Origin: Nymphaea colorata
Taxonomy: Eukaryota; Streptophyta; Magnoliopsida; Nymphaeales; Nymphaeaceae
Direction of reading: 5' to 3'
DNA: 64,000 bases
Assembly: GCF_008831285.2 (NCBI RefSeq)
Contig: NC_045142.1
Span: 12,228,716-12,292,715, forward strand
Positions 32,894-44,900 of this stretch are shown here, in pieces (position 1 is the stretch's first letter; every line of letters starts with the position of its first letter). Under the pieces are notes generated by a model. That model did not search any database, was not told where the DNA came from, and was given only the letters and a program-made list of their open reading frames with translations. A program made the translations under genes and the position numbers.

Positions 32894-35800
32894 CTAAGTC
32901 ACATGGATACCGATACGATACGGGTACCGGTACGGGGATACCGATACGGATATGGCAGTTTTCAATTTTGTAGGATACGCGGATACAACTAATTTTATAT
33001 TATCAAAAAATGTTGAAATAAAAAACCATTAAACTAAAACTAATAGTTCATCAACAAAAATCACAAACAATCTCAAAGAAAGTCTCTTGTTCATCATCAA
33101 CAAAAACATTAAATTAATAGTTCACACTTAAAGTCACAAACAAAACATTATTCTTCACAAAACATTGTTTATCAATATCAACATTCTAGTCATTGTCAAT
33201 GCCCAAATCGTCTTCAATGCCCAAATCGTCCTCTTCTTCTTCCACAATTTCACATGTTGAAGGAATAGAAGGTTCTTCGAATCTTGAATTAACAGCTTCA
33301 AGTTCAAGTTCATTGTCTTCTTCTAAGTTAAAGTCCTCAACATTCACATCCCAATATTTAGTTTCTCCTTCCCTACAAGACAAGAAAAAAATTAATTATT
33401 ATGATATTAGCTAATAAGAACTAAGAAGAGAAACATCTAAATCAACAAATCATATACTTATTTACCTGTATTCTTTTTTGCTTCGTGATAGAAGTCGAAG
33501 GTTAGAGTGCACATAAACCAGATCCTCTGCACGTTTGCTTGTGAGATTATTTCGTTTTATAGTATGGATTTGTGAATATGTACTCCAATTTCTCTCACAG
33601 CATGAAGATGTCGTAGGTTGAACTAGTAATCTGAAAGCAAGGTATTGAAGAGTAGGATAAGCACTTCCATGTTTAATCCACCAAGATATAGGTGGATAAT
33701 CATCTTTATCTGCAGTTGCACATATATCTTCTCCAATGCCACTAGAAAACCTTTCAAACTCATCATGAGCTCGGCGATTTTGATGTACATCAATAAAAAT
33801 CCTATTAATACATGTCAATCTGTTTTTTGATAATTCTAGATCCATATGTGGTGCGGTTCTTCCAAGCCACTTTCTTCCATAATATTTAGGATTTAATGCA
33901 TGTGCCATGCATTGAAGAGCATTGCTACTTTTATCCCATCTTACAATCAATATTTTATGCACATGATCAAAAAATGCTTAATTTTCAAGTGCAATATTTT
34001 TTTCCTCATGCTTAAAAATGACCTCTTGGATTTTTTCAACCATAGTGTCCCACATTGCATAAACACAGTGCAACATTGGATTATCACAATCAAGAACTCT
34101 CAACATATCCCAAATAGGCTCTGTGAATGCAAGAAAATAGAAGATTTTATCTCACCACTTGTCTTCAAGAATCAATCTTTTGATTGCTTGAGCTTTGTCA
34201 TCATTATTAGCACGATAAAAATTCCAATCATCATCGGTCACCATACTAATCAATGCACTTTTGACCCTTTTTATCCTTTTGATCATAACAATTAGAGATG
34301 CAAAACGTGTCTCTGCAACTCTTAACAATTTTAGATCAGAATGCTTGTTATAAATGGAAAGTGCATGTTGATGATTTATTATGAAATTTCTGATGTTCCT
34401 CACATCTTTTTCTAACTCTTCAATCCACGAACATAATTCATAAGCATGAGGATCTTGCTCTTTACTTGGTGGATTGCATATACTCTTTAGAGCCAAATTT
34501 AAGCTGTGGACTGCACAAGGAGTCCAAAAGATATGAGGGTACTCATGTTCTATCGCAATTGCAGCTGCTCTACATACAGGTGCATTGTCTGTAATTATTT
34601 GAACAACCTTTTCTTTTCCCACTTCTTCAATAACTTCCATGAACAATCCTTTCAAATATTCAGCACTTTTGTATTCACCAGATGCATCTATCGCTTTCAA
34701 GAATACTGGTCCATTTGCTTAAGTTGCAATGAAATTAATGAGAGGGCGCCTTTGCAAATCTGTCCAGCCATCAGAAACAATAGAAACTCCATATTGCTCC
34801 CACGTTGCCTTTGGATACTCTAACAATTTGTTCACTCGAGTCTTTTTGTTGTTCTAATAGTACATTGTGAAGCCTTTCAGAACTAGGGGGAACATACCCA
34901 AACAAGTTAAAATTTGAAATAGATGTCAATAAATCTCTCCAATATGGACTTCTAGCTACATTAAATGGTATGCAATTAGCATAAAAAAATGTCGCCACTT
35001 TTAGATCTAATTCTCGCCGCCCTTGTAAACCAAATGATTCCTCAATTGATTTCTGATTCTGAGTAACATCAACAACTTTTCTTTTCTTCTGACCATCTCT
35101 AACATCATCATTTAAAATTGAAGCAATGTCATTATAACCAGATGATGTCGTGCCCTTCTTGTTCTCAAAAGCTTCTTGTTCTATCTTCAACTGATCCAAA
35201 CTCTCCTCACTGATTTTTTTACATGGTTTAATTCCTTGTTTACTGATTTTTAATAGATGCGCTTTAACTCTTGTGTATGATCCAGTAACTCAATCCCACA
35301 AAAAGAACAACGAAAAACTGAATTTCCGCCACCTTTAGGACCTTTGTCTATTATTTTCATGTATGACCATAATGGTGGTCGGTCTTCCTCTGCAATAGAT
35401 GCAAATGATCTAGATCCACAACTTGAACTTGTAGTTGTAGGTTGAGAAGAAACTCCCTTTCCTTTGTCGACCATACTATATGAAAACATATAATGAACAT
35501 ATAATTGAAGGAATAAAACATAATAGTTCAACAAACAAACAATCGAATCAACATATCTGAAAATTAAAAAAAGAACACAATAGATAGCCTCCATCACCAT
35601 GGCATCTGCAATTCCCTTCCAGTCTTCCACCCTTCACCAACACCATCCCTGCCCAAAACAAACACGACCCAGTTCACCAAGATGCTTGCATCTTGGAACC
35701 CAAGGGCTTCAAGTCTAACACTCCGTCCCACTTACTTGAGAATCCCAAAATTCGATGCATATTGGTGATCTTAAATCCATAGTTCCATAGGGCCATCAGC

Positions 35801-36448
35801 CATGACTCCTCGGTGAATGACGGTCAGATACGTTGGTTGCTCATGTAAAAATCTTCACGCACACATAAAAACCCCCAAATAACAGAAAAATAGTAAAAAA
35901 ACATGCCGTAACAGAAAATCTGCCCATGTTTTTCACAAATAACAGAAATGTAAGAAAAAAAACATCCCGTAACAGAGAAGATCAACGAACAAGTGAACAA
36001 GAACAAGTGAACAACCCATCACGCATCAATCATCATTCAAGAAAAGCTGAATGAGTTACAAAATCCGAAACCCTTAAAAACCCCCAAATGAAGAAGAAGA
36101 ACACATTAAACTAGAAACGGAAAAAAAAAAATCCACTTACCTGTCCGTCGTCGGCGACGACCGGATGTCGCCGTGGGTCGCCGGAAGTTGTCACTGCCGC
36201 CCGCCATCGGTCGTCGCTCGTCAAAAGGTCGGCCGTCGGGGGAAGAGGAAGATTGAAGAACGTTCAGTGGAAACAGGAAAAGGAAGAACGTCGAAGTCGA
36301 TGTAATTTCACGGATCAACATTTTAGGTTTGGATCGGGTCTGACCCAAACCCGATCCAAACGTATCCATGACGTATCCGTATCCGGATCGCCGTATCGGA
36401 GTATAAATACGGATACATGGGCTAATCCCACGTATCCGTGTGACATAG
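32894..36448 (-). mobile_element. hAT DNA transposon, degenerate autonomous type
   Basis: A 3555-bp element with exact 8-bp target duplications. The left terminus is CTAAGTCACATGGATAC; the right terminus inverted is CTATGTCACACGGATAC (two mismatches in 17). Both subterminal zones are packed with GATACGG / GGTACGG-like words, the usual kind of transposase-binding repeats. It carries a minus-strand hAT transposase with BED, central and dimerisation domains, broken by frameshift and stops. A 453-bp MITE with the same ends sits in the TIC56 intron at 45929-46381. Confidence 0.93.
33186..35474 (-). pseudogene. hAT transposase, disrupted
   Basis: Minus strand, starting MVDKGKGV at 35474. A BED-type zinc finger (CSFC near 35310) is followed by the DUF659-like central region with 'ITDNAPVCRAAA' and 'TPCAVHSLNLAL' (about 34610-34500), then the C-terminal dimerisation domain with 'WWIKHGSAYPTLQ' and 'SSCCERNWS' (about 33690-33590). 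A 93-bp intron (33373-33465, GT-AG on the minus strand) joins the last exon, an acidic tail ending at 33186. Damage: a 2-bp insertion in the BED finger near 35266, a stop at about 34720 (TAA), and stops near 34149 and 33980. As known for hAT enzymes it would cut and paste the element; this copy cannot. Confidence 0.88.
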
Positions 36449-36456
36449 CCTACACC
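36449..36456. other. hAT target site duplication, right copy
   Basis: CCTACACC, matching 32886-32893. Confidence 0.93.
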
Positions 36457-38968
36457 TTTGCATAAAGAGGAAGCACAATTTGAATGTGAAAAAAAAAAAG
36501 AATTTGCATCATAAATTAGAAATGTATGTTCTTTTATATCTATTTGCTTTCTTTACATCAATTGAAACCTACATATTTATGTTTAAGATGTTTATTTAAT
36601 TAAAAATTTCATTTGCATAATGCAGGTTAATTTGATAACATTATCCTCAATATAGTGCCAACGTGGTTGGAGTATATATCAAAATATAAAGAAAATATCC
36701 ACTATGGCAAGTAGAGGCATTGAAAGAAATTTTTTGGAAGCTCGCATTATATAGTGAATTTTTTTTTTTAATTGAAGTTGTCGAAGAATGACTTGTTTAG
36801 TCTCTTGTTGCTTCAACGAACAATACCCAAGTACAATTTTGAAAATTGAGGTTTGCATGCTCTAGAGAATGAAGTTTGATGACATGGTGTGAATGATATA
36901 TACTTTTTTTGTTTGCTCTCTCTTTCTCTATGTGTCAATATGCTTGACAATTATCACTAGTCTAGTTTGGGCTGGTGTGAGGTTAAGATTGAGTTTCATA
37001 GTTCATTTGGTGCTTAATATATATTTTTGGTACATACTACCTTGATAATTACATGAGTACATTCCTTCATTATTTACTCATTACTTCACTATTGGTACTC
37101 GGTTAAAAAAATATGTTTTTGGTTTACTTTATTTAATTTGGCTAGCGTTCAAATTCTGAATTTATATACATATTTTTTAAGCTTAGCTAATTAATAAAAT
37201 TACATTTTGAATCAAAATCAGATGGTATTTGAAAGTGAAGATTTGGATCGGATTGGCATATGGCTTAAAAGTCATATTCCAATCGGATTTGGATATGACT
37301 TAAAGCCAGATTCAAATCGGATTAGGATACGACTTAAAAGCCGAATTTAGAACGAATTAAGATATAACTTAAAGGTCAGATTCAGATTGGATTCAAATGT
37401 AACTTAAAGTCAGGTTCAGATCAAATTCAATTGTAGATTTTAAAGTCCGATTCAGATATGGTATAAGCTTGTTTTCATCTACATTCGAATCCAAGTATGA
37501 ATCCGAATGTATGAATACCCGAAAAATCGAATATTGTAGAAGGTATGTTCAATGCCAATCAGATCTGTTGACATCCCTAAGACCGCCTTTGAACATGCTT
37601 AGCAAATGACTATTTTAGCCTTGGCACAAAGTTCCGACATTTGGATGATCCTAATCTATCATATTGGGTAGGTGGTAGATCAACCTCTAAGCTTGAGCCC
37701 GGTTCAAATCTCAACTGAAAATTCAAATGAATATATATTTTTTTAAGTCACGGGCATCAAATTTAAGGAGAAAATGGTAAAATGAGGGATAAACTGGGAA
37801 AACTAGCCTTCTAAGGTGTTTTAAATAGAATTTTCATTGGTTGAGCTGAGAAAACCTAGGTTACTACTATCTATAGAAGAATTTGTTGAAAGATGACAAA
37901 TTTCTAATGCAATTCTGGCTAAAAGAAGCCCAAATCATCATAGAAGGAAAGGCAAGTGGCTAAAGAAAACTGAATTGAACTGTACTTGAGGCATTTAAAC
38001 ACAAATTGAACTAGGGCTAGGTTGATCTCAGTGTTGAACTTGACCCATGCTTGGGTTCAGGTGACTCCACCTTGTTCAGCAAACTTTGAGCTAAAATCTT
38101 CCATAAGTAGGGGTGAAAATGATCAAGTGAAATAAACAAATTGACCTTGAATGGAAATTAAGCAAGTGTAACTCAGAGTGAACTGAGGTTAGCCTAATCA
38201 AAACTCTGGTGGATTTGGTCTGAGCTTGGTTGCGGTAGTGCAGGCTGAGTTAATGGTAACTTAGAAATGACGCTTCATATGGCTAACATGAGTTTAGGGA
38301 GAACCTAATTGAGCTTAAATTCTTCTGATTTGGACAATTCCAAAATGTCCAAAGAATCAACAAGGGCAAGGCATTGGTATGGCCATAGTAGGTTGACATC
38401 CTACTGGATTCTAAGTGAGACTAACGCCTAGATGAAAGATAGATCAAGACTAATTTTTGGCTAAATGAACAATATAGTTTGAAATACTTAGAAAAACAAT
38501 GCGAATATCTTCAAAATGGTAAGAAAACTAGGATAAAACAAGAAGATGTATAGATGGAAAATTTGAGTAAGAATAGGTTGAGCTTTAACATTACCATGAG
38601 ATTGTCTTTCATAAAAACACTTGATTAAATCATTTAAATCTTTCTACACTTCATTTGCTTGCATAAATGCGAACACTAAAACCATCATAAAGAGGTGTAT
38701 AGACTATCAAAAATCTTATGTGATGTCTTATAAATAATGAAGAGAAGCCAGTCTTTCCAAAAATGCTTTGTAGGACCAAAGAATGAATTAATTTTATTTA
38801 TTTGCTTCTTATACTTGGGTTTAGGATTTTTTTTTAATCCTTTCCCGGAAGAGGAAACAAAACCGGTTCAAATCCCCGATTCCCGAGTCTACCATTTCTT
38901 TTGCCCCTTCAAACTTGTCGTCATCCTTCCCTTAAACGACCGTATCCGCCCTGCCGCGGAGGCAAGCA
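36457..38968. other. Intergenic and upstream region of TIC56
   Basis: 37200-37585 is a decayed relative of the MITE at 5750: repeated 'GATTCAGATCGGAT'-like words and a TTGACATCCCTA right end, with the left end lost. At about 37670-37712 a box-A-like 'TGGTAGATCAAC' and a box-B-like GGTTCAAATC are spaced as in tRNA-derived SINEs, but no body or tail is clear. The last 100-200 bases become less AT-rich and should hold the TIC56 promoter and 5' leader; I see no unambiguous TATA box. No other gene was found. Confidence 0.45.
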
Positions 38969-41900
38969 ATGGCTTCCCTCAACCTCGGCTGGCTTGGCGA
39001 CGGTAGCTGGTTCAGCAAACCGCCGAAGCCAATTACTCCTCCTCAACTTGTAACCAACCTCACCTCCTTCCTTTCTTCATTCTCATCCGTCTCCTTCACG
39101 AGCGGCAGCGGCGGCAACAACCAGCAATGCCTGCCTCCCAACTTCGCCTGGATTGGCTCCAATTTGTTCAGAAGGGAGAAGAAGGGACCTCCCACCAAAG
39201 GAAAGTACGGGGAGATGCTGGACCAGTACTTCTGGGAGTGCGAGAACCTCCCCGACTACCGGCACGCGCCCGAGGTGGATTCCATCCTTGACGACCACCC
39301 CTTTATCGAGAAGAAGGAGAACCCCACTCCTGAAGAGATCGAGGAGAACAAGAAATGGTGGGACGAGTTCATGAGTAACCCCGTAGTTCAGTTCTGGAAG
39401 AGGGCCGAGGAGATAGATGATGCCATCAATGAGATGGAGCTCAAGGAGAACGCGGTTCCTTACCGCCGGGAGGACCGGAAGCTGTGGCAGTCGCTGCCAA
39501 ATGTCCCTGGAATGGACGGCCGGCCAATGCCGAGGAAGGCCATAAGGACGAAGAAGGAGTCGGACGACAAGTTCTGGGATTTCGCTAGGCAGTTCTTTTT
39601 TGGCCTCTGGGGGTTCCGACAGCGACCGTATCCGCCCTGCCGACCAATCGACGTCACGCAGGCGATCGGGTATAAGCGCCTTGAGAGGCGGTATTATGAT
39701 TGTGAGTGATTGCTCTTTCTTTATTTTCATGCATTCACAAGTGAAGCGGCCTATGCAAGTATACCTCATTAGGCTATAGTGAGACTAGATAGATTAGATA
39801 GGTAAAACGAACTAATCGTTTTTTGGCGGTATTATGAAATTATTGAAGTCTTCATTGTTGATTTTTCTTGTTTTTTGCAAATAGCCCTCAGCAGAGCACA
39901 ATCGATAGCGCAAACTGCTCTTCAGTCTGCACCATTTGAAGCTAGTTTGACTGCCTGTTCTTGAATTGAATCAAGCATGTAGATTGGGAATGGAGGACTT
40001 ATATATACATGGTTAGGTATTTCAACGTCGAAATGTTATAGTGATTTATTTCAAAGTTTCAATGATTAGAGGCACGTTGAAGGTTATCATTTGACATTCT
40101 TTACAGAATTCACTTAGGGGCTCTCGTTATGGTCACTTTAATTTGACAAAATTTGGTTCACTTACAAATCCTAGAGTACCGACAAGGCAAAGGAACTACT
40201 GTGATGTGTTAGTTTACTAATTGCATATATGTCTTGATTTTGTTAGTATATTCACTTGGTTGCTTGGATACGAGATGGATGGGAGCAGATTGTAAACCAA
40301 CTAAGCATTTCCATGGACTGGATAGCTTTTATGATCATTTATTTAAAATTTAAAACTGTTTAATGTGTTGTTATGCAGTTATCATGAGGAGCGGTGGGTG
40401 GTATTATAAGGATCGCTTAGGGCGTACAAGAGGGCCTTTAGAGCTAATAACTCTGAAGACAGCCTGGGCGGGGGCATAATCGACACAAATACTTTTGTAT
40501 GGGGTGAGGATATGGATGAGTGGGCACCAATCGGCATGGTCTATGGTCTAGAACCAGCAATTGCCACTTGGGAAGGTTCGCCGACATCTTTTTCTTAGTT
40601 TTTTTCTCTGTTGTGCTTACTATTACTGTTATCATGTTCAATTTCTGATTACTAGTAATTCAATGCCGAATCACAAGTTGAAATATGTTTGTGTTAAGAA
40701 GGTTTTCCTGTAATTCCAGTTAGACTTGGAGCTGCTGGAACTGCTTTACTGCACAAGCTACAGAAAGGTATACCTCCATGGATACCCCTCAAGGTGCATG
40801 AGAAGAAAACGTACAAAGAACTTCAAGAAGAAGCAATTGAAAGTAAAAGACGTGATTTAGCAGTGCTTCAAGCAAATGGTGGAGTTTGGCCAGGTGTAAG
40901 AATTCCTAGCCATGCATTATTTCTTTGGGCTAGTGGGTCAGAGCTTACCCCAACTTTAGAAGCAGATCACATGCCTAACAAATTTATTCCCAAAGATCTT
41001 AGGTAATATGTTTTTCCTGCTTTATCTTCCTTTTTGTTGAGAGGCACTCATTTGTCTGAATCAGATATTTCTGCACTCTTGGTATCTTGCTGTTAAACTT
41101 AACAGGATAATGTTATTTTTCCTTTTGTCAATCGGCTGGCTTTACTGATGCTTTCATGTCCATCCAGTTTCCTTTGGTTCTCTGATGTACTTAAGAGTGA
41201 CTACTAGTTTTCCTTATAGGATATCAATGCTAAGATTTTTGTAGTTGTTCTGCTCTTGAACATGTGAAATTGAATTTATTGTTGATGAGTGGCTTATCAT
41301 TAAACTTAAGTAGGTATTATTGTTTGTGTTTATATTTGATGAGATTAGACCTTGGTGATCATCTCATTCATATCTGGGTTTAGTTGGTTCTCTGATGGTT
41401 TAGTTGGTTCTCTGATGTCCTTATTATGCTGAATGGCCTCTTACTAACTTAAACAGATTTTCTTTCGTTAAAGAGAACGTACATGTTAGCAGTATAACTG
41501 TTGATTAAATCAAATCCAAACTTCTTTTTTGAGCTCAATCTTATACTGCATCCATATAAAAAGCATTATTTGTTGGCGCACTTCTTATATTATCAAGTTT
41601 CTGATTATTTGTATATGAGTTCATTAAAGTCTTCAGCCTGGCAGTGAATGTTGAATACATTTAGTTGACACTTGGTTACTTCCTTCCTTGTATTTCTTAG
41701 CCTTTACATGCTAAGCATTTGAACTGTCAGAGTTGAAACCTTTATGGGTTCATTATCTTCGCAGAATTTTCTCTTAAATCATAAATTCATGGATAAACTA
41801 TCTCCATTTCGTCATCTTTTGACATTTAGGATTTCGTTGACATTGATGTTATCTCATCCTTGCAGTTACAATTTTTCATTGTATTTGGTCCTTATTTGCT

Positions 41901-44900
41901 TTCAGAATGGTTGATCAGTAGTGTTTCCTTACATGAGTTGGACATTCTGCTTCACATGTCTAAGGCATAACATGCATGTGTTATGTTTTCCTACTATCCC
42001 TAATGCTTCTAAAATTGTGATCATTCATGTTTTTTGCTAATGGTAGAGCAGAAGTCCTTTTCTATCTTCTGTCTTTCCCGTACAAATGCAAATATTTATC
42101 TTTTTTCCCAGAACTATGGTCCGATACTTGTGCTCTTCAAAATGGTTGTAGATGTGGTATTAATAATTCCAACTTTGCTTTATAGTGAAATTGGTGACAT
42201 TCTTCTACTCTATAGTTGTTTTTACTTGCAGTGGTTTAGATTTCTTAGAAGAAGTATGATGATACTAGCGTTCCAAAAAGTTTCTCAATCTTTTTGGACT
42301 ATTATATGATTTTTCTTTGGTAATGGAAAGGTAAGAGGTAACTGATTCACTTTCTTAACAATTACACCTGCAGATGCATTCATTCTTTTGTACTTCTATT
42401 TCTTGATGCGACCCTACCATTGAGAAATTGAGGGAAAAGGATTTGAACTTTGAAGTTTGTTATTTTTATGAAAGATGCTTAAAGGTAACCTGTTGTTCAT
42501 TTAGATGGTCCAATTTAGATGTCCTGGGCATATAAAAAATGCAAATGAAAGAAAATTGGATGGGAAAACGGTTGTAAAGTAACTGTATCAACCCAGATCC
42601 TCTTTGATGTCATATGATCTTGAGAAAAGGAAAGCCTATTTTTCATTTAGTGAAAACCAGTATGAGATCATCTTTTCTCTAACTGTTTATGCTGAAGTTC
42701 CCAAAGCAGAGGGTTGGGTTGTCTTTTTACTCTTGTTTGTGGCAACTTTGATTGTTTAAAATCACCTGAAGTTGGCTTCACCTTCAAGGATTTTCTAGCT
42801 CTGTACAGAAAAGATGTTTCAGAATTTCCCAATGTATAAGATGCTCCAATATATTTTGTTCTGTTGATAAATCAGTGTATTTGTTTTTGGCCTTCCTGAT
42901 GCTTGACTCCAAGTTCACTGCTTTTTACAGGAAGCGTTTGGCAGACCTAATTCCTGGTTTGAGGCCTTGGGAAGTTCTGAGCATAGAACAAGCTATGGAT
43001 CAAATTACGTATGATGGAGAATGGTACCGTGAACCATTTGGAGCATACACGACAGGTCCTCCATACATTAGGCATTGGAATAAGGATGTTAAGGTAGTGT
43101 TTTCATCTTGTTATGTATCTTTTATTTGCCAAGTTGCCATTGCATTATGTTCTACTTGTTTATAGTTCTTGGCTTTTAGTATAAGGACATAAGGCTATGC
43201 CACACTAGCTGGAATGTGGTCTCACCTGCTTAAAATATCCTGTTGAAATAGCAACATACCAAAAATAGTTCAAACCAAAGATAGGTGCACCTTCACATAC
43301 CCTATTTTCTCTACTATTCATTGGGTCATCTGTAATTTGCAGTGCACAGCGTCCCTCTAAAATGGATTCCTTTCAATTGCTAAATTACTTTAGGTGCCTT
43401 GCTTGCCATTCTCTTTGTAAATTATCTAGGCACCTCCTTTATCGTTGAGTTAGCATTGTACTTCTTTGGCTTATATACTGTTATTGGACAAGTGTTGGTA
43501 ATTTTCATGTTAAACAAAACCCTTATCCTCTTATGCATCACAATTTCTAGAATTTTTAAAGTTATTATTGTAACTCAATACCTTAAAGTCAGGAAAATTG
43601 GACTTTTATATACTCTGGAAAACATTCAAGGCACCATATAATCTACCAAATCTTGGCAAGACATTCTTATACATTGAAATGTTATGTTTTTTCATGGTAG
43701 GTTGAAGCCTCTAACTCGTCTAGTGAAATGACCAATTTTCTGCCATAAACCTACCAACAAAACATTGCCTGCTTAAGCTTGGATTATTGTTTCTGGGAAC
43801 ACTGTACCTTGGGCTAAAAACAACCATGCTTTGTACTTATGATGGAAAGATAGAACTAGCTTCCACTTAAGGGGAAGTGGATCATGAGTTTCAAAATTTG
43901 TTTTTATGGCTACATCTTCGTGGTGACAACATACACAACTTGCACTATATAGGGGCTCAAACATGAACTTGCCACAAATGCCAAGACAATGTCATCAGTG
44001 AAGTGTGATTGGTTGAGTCTTAACATGAAAACGAACCCTTTTTGTCCCTGCCCAGAGCTGGCCGGCCCAGATAACCAGTAGTTGACTTCCTATCAGTCCT
44101 GATTCGGATTGGGAGCTCTTGCCTCTTCCTTTGAAAGCATTTGCTATCCTTTCTGTAATCTTTTTGTAAATAATTGTTCTTTATAAAATACTTTCTCAAA
44201 TCATTAATATTTCATTCGGGCACAAGATGCATATCTTGAGACTGTCAGCAGGAGGTATGTAGATCGGTAGAATATCCTAAATGACATCTTTACAATTGAG
44301 CTCAGACATTGTGCACCTTTAGAACAAAACTATCATCACTTGGCATGGCTGACATGACCCCTCTAGAAACATGGATTGAGGGACCCAGGAGATGCCTCGC
44401 CTCCTAAAACACTTATATGCCCATATCTCCCCATGAGCATGCTTGGTTAGGTGGAGTCCACAAATCTGGGGTCTAGCTCGTTGTTTCCAAAATTGGGCAA
44501 GCTTGCCTGACCCAGGTCTTGATTGTCCAAGTTACTGATCACGTTCCAAAAGAAGGAGGTGCTTGTCTTATATTGTGATTGGCCCAGTCTATGTGAAGGC
44601 AAAAGTAGCTCCACACCACCTTTGGTTGAACCATTAGGGTCGTAACACCAAGATATTATGACCCCCCCATGAGGTTGGGAGTATACTTCAACTCTAGAGG
44701 TCGAGACTAACTAACACACTCACCACCTTAGGTTGAACCATCAGGGTCTTTGCACCAGGATATTATGAACTCCCATTGAGGTTGGAGTATGCTTAACTAT
44801 AGACTAACACACTCATCATCCCATCACCTTTAATTGATTACGACTTGATTACTTGACTAGATGCCATAGCTTACCGGAGTCTTGGCTTGGGTACCCATGT

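Noticed and set aside
37660-37715. tRNA-like box A and box B as a possible SINE
   Set aside because: Spacing is right, but no SINE body, tail or target duplication could be found.
38737-39006. Upstream ATG at 38737 as the TIC56 start
   Set aside because: It is in a different frame from TIC56. The ATG at 38969 begins the conserved protein.
39083-39769. 228-codon open frame on the minus strand
   Set aside because: Antisense shadow of TIC56 exon 1, which is GC-richer and codon-biased. The plus strand matches the known protein.
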